This document shows, one piece after another, positions 55,063 to 63,694 of a stretch of DNA of 64,000 bases (positions are counted from its first letter, which is position 1; each line of letters starts with the position of its first letter). The notes beneath the pieces are model-generated. The model saw nothing but the letters and a program-made list of their open reading frames with translations, was not told where the DNA came from and did not search any database. The translations under genes and the position numbers were made by a program. This DNA is from Betaproteobacteria bacterium (GTDB lineage: Bacteria > Pseudomonadota > Gammaproteobacteria > Burkholderiales > SG8-39): positions 25,729-89,728 of the forward strand of contig CANJXQ010000002.1 in the NCBI GenBank assembly GCA_947478805.1, written 5' to 3'.

Positions 55063-55421
55063 GTAAGAGCTTGCAGGATCCGTATGCCGGAAGGTATATC
55101 GCGGAGGCCAGTTCCATCCCGGTGAAATCGTGGTCCGTCCCGACTCCTCTGTGACACTGACCCTGTTTTCCCCCTAATGGATGCAACCAAATAGATGTAT
55201 ATCCCCTAGACAGCGGCATATGCTTTTGCCTATCTATATGCAAATAGGTGTCAGGATTTCCCTGATGCTGATCATCGCAGTATGAAGACCAACCGTACTT
55301 CGTGCCTTATAAAGTCCACGAAGCGCTACCTACTGAATCACATCAGATTCTTCACCAGAACAGACGTCCTACGAGTCCTTTTTTTTCATTCCACCAGCAG
55401 CTTGGCGAGGGGACCAACGCG
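55063..55421. other. Gene-free region between the RelBE-like pair and the NUDIX gene
   Basis: About 360 bp of below-average GC content without a supported gene. At 55308-55352 the sequence resembles the 3' flank of the LLM oxidoreductase gene (compare 56990-57034), suggesting a decayed copy. Short AT-rich stretches near 55190-55230 may be promoter sequence for the antitoxin. Confidence 0.45.
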
Positions 55422-55952
55422 TCACTCTCGTCCGCAGCATAGCCCCAACTGGATCGCGCTCTCGCGAAACCATGGCGTGAAATCAGCCGGCCTTTGCGCG
55501 AATGCCATACCCAGCGCCTTCAATTCAATGACGTCGATATCGGCAACCTCATCCGTATTGGGCCGGAGTACTCCACCAAAAACGCCTCGAAAAGGCTGCT
55601 GCAATTCATAGTCCTTGAGCCCGTATTCCGCAATTTCGATTTGCGCTCGGATGACACCGCCCCATCGCTCGAGCGGAATGTGCTCGATACCGAGTTCCTC
55701 AAAGAGCCCGCGGTGCGCGCCCTGCTCGTAGGTCTCTCCGGGCGTCAGATGTTCCGCAACGCTGAGATCCCAGGCGCCGGGGCAGACATCCTTCGACCCT
55801 TGCCGCCGTTGAATAACGAGGCGGCCGTCCGGACGAAACAGGAACACCGTTGCCGCGCAGTGCCAGAGCCCTTCGCGATGCACGCGCGAGCGCGGCGCAA
55901 TGCCCGCAGCATTGCCGCTCGCGTCAAAGGTCTGAAATGGCTCGTCCTGCAT
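55422..55952 (-). CDS. NUDIX hydrolase (IDI-like)
   Basis: 176-aa NUDIX-fold protein. WHCAATVFLFRPDGRLVIQRR starts the domain; the NUDIX box reads HLTPGETYEQGAHRGLFEEL, in which Glu and the EE pair are present but the Arg-Glu of the consensus is Arg-Gly. KDVCPGAWDLSVAEHL resembles isopentenyl-diphosphate isomerase-type members. Substrate unknown. It lies between toxin-antitoxin remnants on the left and an LLM gene fragment on the right. Confidence 0.8.
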   Translation of the reverse strand: MQDEPFQTFDASGNAAGIAPRSRVHREGLWHCAATVFLFRPDGRLVIQRRQGSKDVCPGAWDLSVAEHLTPGETYEQGAHRGLFEELGIEHIPLERWGGVIRAQIEIAEYGLKDYELQQPFRGVFGGVLRPNTDEVADIDVIELKALGMAFAQRPADFTPWFRESAIQLGLCCGRE

Positions 55953-56030
55953 TTAGCATCCGTGTTCTACCGCGCGCCGGCAAGCGTGGTCATGCGGCAC
56001 ATTACTTCGAATCACCGAGGCATCCCCGCC

Positions 56031-56099
56031 CTACTTAGGATTCATCCCCGGAATCACCTTCTCGCGCATGGCGTCGATAAAGGCGTACTTGTCGGGCTT
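56031..56099 (-). pseudogene. 3' fragment of the LLM oxidoreductase gene
   Basis: Encodes 22 residues and a stop that are identical in protein sequence to the C-terminus of the LLM oxidoreductase at 57022-58044 (from KPDKYAF to GMNPK), with several silent nucleotide differences. Similarity stops abruptly at codon 1 of this stretch. The toxin-antitoxin pair lies between this fragment and the intact gene. Confidence 0.85.
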
Positions 56100-56141
56100 G
56101 CCCTCAAGCGTTGACCTACGAGCCAGGCACCTTTTCCTGTC

Positions 56142-56170
56142 TTGACCAAACATACCTGTCTTGGTATATA
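56142..56170 (+). promoter_or_regulatory. Promoter of the HigB/HigA-like module
   Basis: TTGACC (56142-56147), 17-bp spacer, TATATA (56165-56170), close to sigma-70 consensus. The toxin ATG at 56176 follows the -10 element by only five bases, so the mRNA probably starts at or near the ATG. The direct repeat CCTGTCTTG occurs at 56136-56144 and 56155-56163 and could be the antitoxin operator. Confidence 0.65.
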
Positions 56171-56175
56171 TTCGC

Positions 56176-56556
56176 ATGTCTACGATTCCTTCGAGCCTCT
56201 CCCGCGAGAAACCGCTGCACTGGGTGGCGTCGGCGAAAAAGGACTACCTGAGTTTCCCGGCCGAGGTACAGGACGAAATGGGCTATGCGCTGGGACTGGC
56301 TCAGCTTGGTGCAAAGCACCCGAACGCCAAGTCCTGGAAAGGCGAGGGGCCGGGGATTCTGGAGATCGTCGAGGATCATCGCGGCGACACCTACCGCGCA
56401 GTTTATGCGGTGCGCTTTTCCGACGTGGTGTATGTGTTGCACGCTTTCCAGAAGAAATCGAAGCAAGGCATCAAGACACCGCTGACAGACGTGAAGTTGA
56501 TTGCAGAGCGCCTCAAACGCGCCCAGGCCGATTACGAAAGCAGAGGTAAGCCATGA
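56176..56556 (+). CDS. HigB/RelE-like toxin (phage-derived Gp49-like)
   Basis: 126-aa protein matching the HigB-type toxin family: PLHWVASAKKDYLSFPAEVQ near the N-terminus, GILEIVEDHRGDTYRAVYAV in the centre and VLHAFQKKSKQGIKTP toward the end. Such toxins cleave mRNA on the ribosome. The ATG at 56176 is chosen because the promoter -10 lies just upstream; GTG at 56161 would overlap the promoter. The stop overlaps the antitoxin start by four bases. Confidence 0.85.
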   Translation: MSTIPSSLSREKPLHWVASAKKDYLSFPAEVQDEMGYALGLAQLGAKHPNAKSWKGEGPGILEIVEDHRGDTYRAVYAVRFSDVVYVLHAFQKKSKQGIKTPLTDVKLIAERLKRAQADYESRGKP

Positions 56557-56876
56557 TCAGGATCACCCGCGGAACCACCAACGTCTTCGCCGATTTGGGC
56601 TATCCCGATGCCGCTGAACGGCAGACCAAGACGCGCCTCGCGCTGGCTGTCAATGAACTGCTCAAGGCGCGCAAGCTGAAACAACGCGAGATCGGCGCCC
56701 TGCTCGGCGTGCCGCAACCCAAAGTCTCAGCCCTGAAAAACTACCGCCTTGACCAATTCTCCGTCGAACGCCTGATGGAGTTTCTCACCGCGCTCAATCA
56801 AGACGTGGAGATCATGATCCGGCCGCGCGCAAATTCCAGTGAGGCCGGAAAAATTTCAGTGCTGGCGGCACCGTAA
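56553..56876 (+). CDS. HigA-like antitoxin with XRE-type helix-turn-helix
   Basis: 107-aa antitoxin. LKQREIGALLGVPQPKVSAL is the helix-turn-helix, near residues 42-62. It follows the toxin with an ATGA overlap, in the toxin-first order of hig modules. It probably neutralises HigB and represses the shared promoter. Confidence 0.87.
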   Translation: MIRITRGTTNVFADLGYPDAAERQTKTRLALAVNELLKARKLKQREIGALLGVPQPKVSALKNYRLDQFSVERLMEFLTALNQDVEIMIRPRANSSEAGKISVLAAP

Positions 56877-57021
56877 CCTTGCCCGCGCTGTGGCGCCGTG
56901 CCTTCGCCGGGCTCGGTCGACCACACCGGTGAACACCAGTCAGGAGCTTTGCGGCCCAGCCCGGCGACCGAAACGCGCGCTTCGCGTTTTCTGAAGTCGA
57001 CGAAGCACTTACTACACAGAA

Positions 57022-58044
57022 TCACTTCGGATTCATCCCCGGAATCACCTTCTCCCTCATCGCGTCGATGAAGGCGTACTTGTCGGGCTTGGGCATGGTG
57101 AACCAGAGCTGGTTCGCGCCCCAGCCGGCGATCTGCTTCACGCGCGCGGCGAACTGCTCGGGGTTGCCGGCGACGGTGAAGCGGTCGGCGAGGTAGTCGG
57201 TGAGGCCGAGCTTCTCGATCGCGTTGACATTGTTCTTGTCGTGGCCGACGTGCTCGTGCTCGGTGTAGTCGTAGCCGTGGATGAGCTGTTCCAGTTTCTC
57301 TTCGAATTCCTTCGGCACGCCCTTGTTGTTGCGCACGCCGAGGCGAAACGTGGCGTTGGCCGCGGCGGCGAGGTGGGTCTTGATGCTCTGGATGGCCGCG
57401 GGCAGCGTGGGCTCGATGCTGGCGCCGATCAGCCACCAGATGTCGATGTCCTCGATCCGCCGACCGGCGGACTTGGCGCCATCAGCCACGTATGACAAGG
57501 CGTCGGCGACGAGGTCCTTGCCTACGCCGCCACCGATAATCACGCCCTCGCAGGTGGCGCCGGCGAGCTTGAGCGACTTCGGGCCATGCGCAGCCATGTA
57601 GATCGGGATCATGCGATGCTTGCGGAACACCATCGTCTTGCCGTTGAACACCGCAGCGCCATCCGACCACATGTCGCGCAGCGCACGGATGTAGCTGCTC
57701 ATGTAGTCGAGCGTCACGGACTTCTCGCCGGCGCTGTAGGCCGCGGAGTCGCCGGTGCCGATGCCGAGCACCGCGCGGCCGCCGGAGAGTTCATCCACCG
57801 TGGCGATGGCCGAGGCCGTGACCATCGGGTGGCGCGTGATGGGGTTGGTGACGCGCGGGCCGAACATCACCCGATGCGTGTTCAGCGCCACGATGGTGGC
57901 CTGCGAATACACCTCGGGGTAGAGCGAGGGCGAATCGCCCACGCCGATGGCGTCGAACCCGGCTTGCTCGACCGCCTTCACCCAACCGGGGTATTCGCGG
58001 ATACGGTCGCACACCAGGCTCACACCCAACTTGATTCGTGTCAT
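57022..58044 (-). CDS. LLM-class flavin-dependent oxidoreductase
   Basis: 340-aa luciferase-like TIM-barrel protein. IKLGVSLVCDRIREYPGWV starts the fold, VGDSPSLYPEVYSQATIVAL and LSGGRAVLGIGTGDSA are the flavin/F420-contact loops and WFTMPKPDKYAFIDAM ends it. Members oxidise small organic compounds with FMN or F420; the cofactor is not decided here. Last gene of the catabolic group that includes an amidohydrolase, a CoA-transferase and an enolase-superfamily enzyme. A 3' fragment of the same gene lies 0.9 kb downstream. Confidence 0.88.
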   Translation of the reverse strand: MTRIKLGVSLVCDRIREYPGWVKAVEQAGFDAIGVGDSPSLYPEVYSQATIVALNTHRVMFGPRVTNPITRHPMVTASAIATVDELSGGRAVLGIGTGDSAAYSAGEKSVTLDYMSSYIRALRDMWSDGAAVFNGKTMVFRKHRMIPIYMAAHGPKSLKLAGATCEGVIIGGGVGKDLVADALSYVADGAKSAGRRIEDIDIWWLIGASIEPTLPAAIQSIKTHLAAAANATFRLGVRNNKGVPKEFEEKLEQLIHGYDYTEHEHVGHDKNNVNAIEKLGLTDYLADRFTVAGNPEQFAARVKQIAGWGANQLWFTMPKPDKYAFIDAMREKVIPGMNPK

Positions 58045-58084
58045 CGCATTCCCCTTGTCGCGGCGCCTGGGCGCTTGCGCGCCT

Positions 58085-59230
58085 TCACGCCTTCATTCCG
58101 TACAGGCGCTTGGCGCCGGTGGCGAAAATAGTCTTCTCAAGATCTGCCGGCATTTTCATGCGGCGGATCATTCCCGGCGCATCGGTGTAACCGTCCGAGT
58201 GGGGATAGTCCGTCGCCCACAGGATGTTGTCGCGGCCGATGTAGTCGGCGAGCAGGGGCAGCGTCCCCTCCACCGGTTCGAACGAGATGAAGCACTGGCG
58301 GCGAAAGATATCGCTCGGGCGCATGCTCAGTTTCGTATCGTTCATGGACTTGTCGTCGAAATGCCGGTCCATGCGGTCGAGCCATCCCGCCACCCAGCCG
58401 CCGCCCGCCTCCATGAATCCGACGCGCAGCTTCGGGAAACGGTCGCACACGCCGCACATGACGAAGCTGGTGACCGCCGCCATCATCTCCAGCGTGTGCG
58501 TCGTGGCGTGCTTGACGGCATAGGCGGTTCCGGTCGGCGTGCCGAAGCGGTCATCGCCCAGCACCGACATGCCGACGTTCGATGACGCCGTGTGCACGGC
58601 GATGGCGAAGTCGTTCTCCTCGCAGGCGCGCCAGATGGGATCGTTCTCCGGGTGATGCAGGAAGCGGTGGTAGGACGGATTGGGACGGATGAAGCCGGCC
58701 TTCATGCCCAGCTTTCTTGCCGCGAATTCGATTTCCTTCACCGCGCCTTCCACGGTCTGCATCGGCACCATGGCCACGCCGAAAAGGCGTTCCGGGTACA
58801 TGGCGCAATAGTCGGCCAGCCAGCGGTTGTAGGCATGGCAGGTCGCCGCGGCCAGCTCGGGATTGCGGATACCGCCCATGTAGAGGCCCAGGCTCGGGTA
58901 GAGGAACGAGCAATCGATGCCTTCGGCATCCATGTCGGGAATGCGTTTGTGCGGATCGAATCCCCCGGGCTTGCCATCGAAGTAAGACGTGCCTTCCGGC
59001 TTGACGCCTTCGCGCATGCCGATACCGCCCACCGCGGCAAACCCTGTCGGGATGGTCTTGCCGAACTGCACGATGTTGCCTTCCTCCACGCGGAACATTT
59101 CCGCGCCGCTGGCGTCATGCAGCATCTGCGGCGCGTCTTTCTTGTGCTTGTCTTCCAGGTAATTGAGCCACAAGTCCGCGGGCTCGAGGACGTGTGCGTC
59201 GGCGTCTACTACGTTGTAACTGCGTGCCAT
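58085..59230 (-). CDS. Amidohydrolase family protein
   Basis: 381-aa amidohydrolase-2 type enzyme. NVVDADAHVLEPADLWLNY begins the barrel with the first metal His, FAIAVHTASSNVG carries a His and NILWATDYPHSDG the catalytic Asp. Many relatives are decarboxylases or hydrolases of aromatic or lactone compounds; the substrate is not known. The ATG at 59230 (MARSYNVVDAD) is chosen over in-frame upstream codons that have no family similarity. Between the CoA-transferase and LLM genes on the same strand. Confidence 0.88.
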   Translation of the reverse strand: MARSYNVVDADAHVLEPADLWLNYLEDKHKKDAPQMLHDASGAEMFRVEEGNIVQFGKTIPTGFAAVGGIGMREGVKPEGTSYFDGKPGGFDPHKRIPDMDAEGIDCSFLYPSLGLYMGGIRNPELAAATCHAYNRWLADYCAMYPERLFGVAMVPMQTVEGAVKEIEFAARKLGMKAGFIRPNPSYHRFLHHPENDPIWRACEENDFAIAVHTASSNVGMSVLGDDRFGTPTGTAYAVKHATTHTLEMMAAVTSFVMCGVCDRFPKLRVGFMEAGGGWVAGWLDRMDRHFDDKSMNDTKLSMRPSDIFRRQCFISFEPVEGTLPLLADYIGRDNILWATDYPHSDGYTDAPGMIRRMKMPADLEKTIFATGAKRLYGMKA

Positions 59231-59294
59231 GGTTCGTGGCCTCCGTTTGAGTCGATAATCTTTGAGCGTTTTGTGCGCGTTTAGTTCGCGGTGT

Positions 59295-61370
59295 TCATGC
59301 GCCCGGCTTGTCGAACAGGGGCAGGCGTTCGGAGACAACCTTCGTCGCGATAAAGATGTCGATCTCCCTGGCGCTGTAGCCCAGGTCGCCGAGGATGGCG
59401 CGCGTGGCTTCACCGGGTTCCTCGGCCGGCCAGCCGCGCGCGCAGCCGATGGCCGATTGCGATGGGTGGACGATCACCTGGGACATCGGGCCCCAGTGCG
59501 GGTGGGACCAGTTCACGCGCAGGTGGTCCGCCTCCAGGCTCTTGTCCTTGATAAGGTCGCCCACGGTGCGCTCGCGCACGGCCACGACGCCCGCAGCAAG
59601 AAGGCGCGCGATGGCTTGCGTCGAATCGGCACTGGCCAGCCCGGGGATGAATGCGGCCGTCAACTTGTCGAATGCCTGGGTCTTCTCGACGCGCACCCAA
59701 CCGTCGCTGCAGCGGATGACCTGCGTGGCCGCGTGCACTTCGCCGGCCGAGAGATGCGGGAAGAGCTGGTCGTCGCGGATGAAGGTGGCGCTGCGCGCGA
59801 GACTCCCGCCCACGCGCACTGCGCGGCCCGTGGTGCGCGCTTCACGCAGCGCCATCAGCACGCCGAAGGCGCCCAGCAGGCCTGTCGAATAATCGTTCAC
59901 CGGCACGGGCACCTGCTTGGCGACGCCGTTCTGCGCGCGCGCCACCTGCATGCCCGAGGCGGCCTGCGCATTGTGTTCCCACCCGGCGCGGGCCGCCCAC
60001 GGCCCGCCATGATCGAAGGCGTTGAGGGACGCATACACGATGCCAGGGCGAAGGCGTGCGGCTTCCTCGAAGCCCAGGCCAAGGCTCGCCAGTTTGCCGA
60101 TACGGAAGTTCTCCACCAGCACGTCGCAGCCGGCCACCAGCCGCCGCGCGATGTCGAGGCCCGCGGCGCGGCGCAGGTTCACCGACAGGCTGCGCTTGCC
60201 GCGGTTCACATCCAGCCAGCCATAGGTGCTGCCCGGCCGCACGGCGGGGTCGACCTTGATCACGTCGGCACCCAGCTCGGCCAGCGTGCGCCCGCAGGTG
60301 GGGCCGGCGAGGATGATGGCGAAGTCCACTACCTTCACGCCTGCCAGCGGCAGGTCGCCCGGTGTCAGCTGTTCCGTCTTGACGCCCGGGTTTGAACCCA
60401 CGGGGCGCGCCGGCACCTTGGCGCGCGGCAGGTCCTCCGGCATGAAGGTGCGCACTCCGGGGCCCACCGTAAGGCGGCCACTTTCCTCGATGATGATGTC
60501 GGCTTCACGCGCGTGCGCGTTGGCGATCCACTCGTCGGCCGTGCGGCAGGCGGTCAGGGCACCGTTCAGCGCATTGATGCTGTCTTCCCATTCCATCGAT
60601 GGCCGCTCGAGGAACATGCCGGCCATGCGCTCGGCCCACATCGCCTCGGCGGCGCGGTCGGGCAGGCGGGCGAGGCCCTGCCCGGCGGGCACGCTCCATT
60701 CGTGCTTGCCGCCCGCTGTCATCATCGACTCGACGAAGCCCGCGTGGTGGCCCTGGCTCATCACATAGCGGCCGTCGGAAGCGGCGTAGATCTCCGCCTG
60801 CGGCAAGTGCGGCAGCGAGAGCGGGTCGATCACCGCCGGGTTCTCAGGAAACAGCAGGCGCCGCGCCAGCACCGTGAGGCCTGCCGAGTAGAGCGGCCAT
60901 TCGATGGTGTCGCCGCGCCCGGTCTGGTCGCGCCGCAGCAGCGCGGCGGCGGCCTGCACCGAAGCCCAGATGGCGCCGTAGGCGCTGGCCATGGGCAAGG
61001 GCTCGGTGCCGTGCGGCCCGGAGGGGTCTCCATCGGCCTTGCCGGCCGAGAGCCGGTTGAGTCCCAGCTCGGCATGGATGAGCTCGTCGTTCAGCGTGCG
61101 CCGCGATGAAGCCCGCGGATGGCCGGGAGGGAAATCCGTGAAGCGCACGACGATGGCCGAGGCCGCCGTCGCAGGCAAGGGTTCGGCGCCGGCGTCGCCC
61201 GTGCGGTCGTCGATGACGAGGTCGGCCTTGCCGGTCGCAGTCGTTGCAGCGGCGCCCTGCTGCACGAGCAGTAATTCGAACATGCGCCCGACGCGGCTCT
61301 TGCCGAGCCTCGCGATGGAGATGCCCTTCAATAGTTTCACGACGGGCGGCATTGCGTTGGTTTGTCCCAT
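59295..61370 (-). CDS. Fused two-domain CaiB/BaiF CoA-transferase
   Basis: 691-aa protein made of two CaiB/BaiF-like halves (about residues 1-335 and 345-691). The second half has the family pattern GVKVVDFAIILAGPTCGRTLAELGADVIKVD and NFRIGKLASLGLGFEEAARL. Where family members have GY/F-D before xxxQA (the catalytic Asp), this half reads GWEHNAQAASG, with Glu. The first half is divergent and lacks a clear active site. Expected to transfer CoA between carboxylates. Separated from the enolase-superfamily gene by 12 bp. Confidence 0.85.
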   Translation of the reverse strand: MGQTNAMPPVVKLLKGISIARLGKSRVGRMFELLLVQQGAAATTATGKADLVIDDRTGDAGAEPLPATAASAIVVRFTDFPPGHPRASSRRTLNDELIHAELGLNRLSAGKADGDPSGPHGTEPLPMASAYGAIWASVQAAAALLRRDQTGRGDTIEWPLYSAGLTVLARRLLFPENPAVIDPLSLPHLPQAEIYAASDGRYVMSQGHHAGFVESMMTAGGKHEWSVPAGQGLARLPDRAAEAMWAERMAGMFLERPSMEWEDSINALNGALTACRTADEWIANAHAREADIIIEESGRLTVGPGVRTFMPEDLPRAKVPARPVGSNPGVKTEQLTPGDLPLAGVKVVDFAIILAGPTCGRTLAELGADVIKVDPAVRPGSTYGWLDVNRGKRSLSVNLRRAAGLDIARRLVAGCDVLVENFRIGKLASLGLGFEEAARLRPGIVYASLNAFDHGGPWAARAGWEHNAQAASGMQVARAQNGVAKQVPVPVNDYSTGLLGAFGVLMALREARTTGRAVRVGGSLARSATFIRDDQLFPHLSAGEVHAATQVIRCSDGWVRVEKTQAFDKLTAAFIPGLASADSTQAIARLLAAGVVAVRERTVGDLIKDKSLEADHLRVNWSHPHWGPMSQVIVHPSQSAIGCARGWPAEEPGEATRAILGDLGYSAREIDIFIATKVVSERLPLFDKPGA

Positions 61371-61382
61371 GCTGTCCTCCGG

Positions 61383-62495
61383 TCAGGCCTGCTTGATGAT
61401 GTTTTTCCACACCGCGCGCGGGAACCAGCTCGACGCGACCTCGGCGCCCACGCCCGGTGCTTCGCCGGGCACGGCGTAGCCGTCCTTCACCGCGATGGGA
61501 CCGCCCAAGAGGTCGTCCCACCACGGCAGGTATTCACCGATGGTCGCCGCCGGCGTGCCGCACACCAGGTGCACGCCGATGTGCGGGTACACGTGCGTGG
61601 TCATGCGTACGCTGCGCGTCTCGGCCACCGCCGCGGCCTTGCGCCAGCCGGTGATGCCGCCGCAACGCTCCAGGTCGAGCATCACATAGGGGCAACCGAT
61701 CTCGTCCATGATGCGCACCGGCCCACGCACGCCGTAGGCGTTTTCGCCGGTGCAGATGGGCGTATCGAGGCTTTCAACCAGGTTGCGCATGCCGTCGTAG
61801 TTGTCCTGGTGCAGCGGGTCCTCGATCCACATGAGCCCGATGTCGTCCATTTCGTAGCAGGCCTTGGCCGACTCCACCGTGCCCCAGCGCTGCGCGATGT
61901 CGATGGCGAGCTGCCCTTTGCCATCCATCGATTCAACCAGGCTGCGCACGCGATCGGCATCCACCATCGGCGGGTTGAGGCCCATGCGCGCCTTGAAGTC
62001 GCGGTAGCCCGATGCCCAGCCGGCCTCAAAGGCGCGGTGCAGCTCATCGGTGGGGGCCTTGCCCGAGGCATCGGCCGAGATCAGGTTGAGGTACATGCGC
62101 GCCTTGTCCTTGTGACCGCCCAACATGCGCCCCAGCGGCAGGTTCTGCGCACGGCAGGCGATGTCCCAGAAGGCGATGTCGAGGATGGACATGCCCATGG
62201 TGGCCAGGCCGCTGGTGCCGACGAAATTGGAGAACGCCTCGTAGTCGCTCCAGATGGCGTCCATGCGCGTGGGGTCGCGCCCCAGCGCGAACTGCGCCGC
62301 CACTTCGGTGGCGCCGGTGATGAACTTGGCGCGCTGCGAGCCGATGGTCCAGCCGTAGCCCTGGCCGGTGATGCCTTTATCGGTGCGCACCACCGCGAGG
62401 ATGGTGGCGATGCTGGCGCCGCTGGTAATGGGGTTGGCGAGCGGGTTGGGCAGCGGGATGTCGAAGAGGTAGAGCTCTACGGAAGTAATCTTCAT
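61383..62495 (-). CDS. Enolase-superfamily enzyme (mandelate racemase/muconate lactonizing type)
   Basis: 370-aa protein. KITSVELYLFDIPLPNPLAN is the N-terminal cap; the barrel has GYRDFKARMGLN (Lys), LAIDIAQRWGT (Asp metal ligand), MWIEDPLHQDN (Glu) and TPICTGENAYG (Glu). Residue RMTTHVYPHIGVHLV near the C-terminus provides His. It removes a proton next to a carboxylate; dehydratase, racemase or lactonising activity cannot be separated. Start at ATG 62495, ten bases from the ABC ATPase stop. Confidence 0.85.
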   Translation of the reverse strand: MKITSVELYLFDIPLPNPLANPITSGASIATILAVVRTDKGITGQGYGWTIGSQRAKFITGATEVAAQFALGRDPTRMDAIWSDYEAFSNFVGTSGLATMGMSILDIAFWDIACRAQNLPLGRMLGGHKDKARMYLNLISADASGKAPTDELHRAFEAGWASGYRDFKARMGLNPPMVDADRVRSLVESMDGKGQLAIDIAQRWGTVESAKACYEMDDIGLMWIEDPLHQDNYDGMRNLVESLDTPICTGENAYGVRGPVRIMDEIGCPYVMLDLERCGGITGWRKAAAVAETRSVRMTTHVYPHIGVHLVCGTPAATIGEYLPWWDDLLGGPIAVKDGYAVPGEAPGVGAEVASSWFPRAVWKNIIKQA

Positions 62496-62505
62496 GGTGT
62501 TCCTG

Positions 62506-63642
62506 TCATTCCCTGAAAAGGTGGAGGTGTTCGGGGGCAAGGTCGAGCACGACGGCGGTGCCGATCTCGAGTTGTTCCTTGAGCGCGCCAGTGCACTGCC
62601 AGGTGTGGCCGTCGCCGATCTCGACCACGTACTGGGTGCTGTCGGCCGAGGCGCGCACGCGATCGACGATGCGGCCGCTCAATCCTGCGGCGTCGGATAC
62701 CGCGCTGCTGCCGGCAGCCTGGATACGCGTTCTTGACGGGTGACATTTCATGACAAATTGGTCATTGATGCCCTGTTGGTCGTGTATGCGTGATGCCAAT
62801 ACTGACAAGCGTCCCGCCGACGTGACCAGCGTCGCCGCATCGCCCGCGCCCTCGATACGCCCGGACAGCGTGTTGGTGAAGCCGAGGAAATCGGCAACCG
62901 GGCCGCTGGCGGGTGAATCGTAAAGCTCGGCCGCCGACCCGAGCTGCATCAGGCAGCCGTCGCGAATGATGGCGATGCGGTCGGCGATGAAGATGGCCTC
63001 GGCGTGGTCGTGCGTGACGTACACGCCGGTGAATTCGATGCGCCGCTTCAGTTCGCGGATCTGGAAACGCAGCTGCTCGCGCAGGTTGGCGTCGAGGTTG
63101 GACAGCGGCTCGTCGAAGAGCACCAGGCTGGGCTCGGCCACCAGCGCGCGGGCGAGCGCCACGCGCTGCTGCTGGCCGCCGGAGAGCTGGTGCGGGAATC
63201 GCCCGGCCAGCGCTGCGCAATCGACGAGTTGGAGGTACTGGCGCACGCGCGCATCGACATCGTTCGAGGCCATACGCCGGCGCACCAGCGGGTAGCCGAC
63301 ATTCTGCGCCACTGTCATGTGTGGCCACAGCGCATAGGACTGGAACACCATGCCCATGTTGCGACGGTGCGGCGGCTCGTTGATGCCGGACGCTGACGAG
63401 AACATCGGCTGGCCCGCAACCGAGATGGTTCCGGCGTCGGGGGTCTCGAGGCCGCCGATGCAGCGCAGCAGCGTGGTCTTGCCCGAGCCGCTGGCGCCCA
63501 GCAGCGCGACGATCTCGCCTTCTTCGACCGAGAGCGAAAGGTTGTTCACCACGTGCACGCCCGTCGCTTCGTGTTTGCCTCCCTTGTCGCCAGCGTGGCG
63601 CGCGAAGGTCTTGTCCAGTTGTGCGATGTCGAGATAGCTCAT
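62506..63642 (-). CDS. ABC transporter ATPase, iron(III)/spermidine/thiamine type (FbpC/PotA-like)
   Basis: 378-aa ATPase. ALLGASGSGKTTLLRCIGGLE is Walker A, HQLSGGQQQRVALARALV the signature and SLVLFDEPLSNLDANLREQ Walker B; YVTHDHAEAIFIADRIAI is the H-loop. The C-terminal TOBE-like domain (residues 280-378) places it in the FbpC/PotA group. The permease gene lies upstream, cut by the window edge; the binding protein is outside the window. Linkage to the enolase-type and CoA-transferase genes suggests an organic acid as cargo. Confidence 0.9.
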   Translation of the reverse strand: MSYLDIAQLDKTFARHAGDKGGKHEATGVHVVNNLSLSVEEGEIVALLGASGSGKTTLLRCIGGLETPDAGTISVAGQPMFSSASGINEPPHRRNMGMVFQSYALWPHMTVAQNVGYPLVRRRMASNDVDARVRQYLQLVDCAALAGRFPHQLSGGQQQRVALARALVAEPSLVLFDEPLSNLDANLREQLRFQIRELKRRIEFTGVYVTHDHAEAIFIADRIAIIRDGCLMQLGSAAELYDSPASGPVADFLGFTNTLSGRIEGAGDAATLVTSAGRLSVLASRIHDQQGINDQFVMKCHPSRTRIQAAGSSAVSDAAGLSGRIVDRVRASADSTQYVVEIGDGHTWQCTGALKEQLEIGTAVVLDLAPEHLHLFRE

Positions 63643-63694
63643 GGCTTTGACGGTTCTGTGTGTCGGTCATTCGATTTCATGGGATGAGCGTCCT

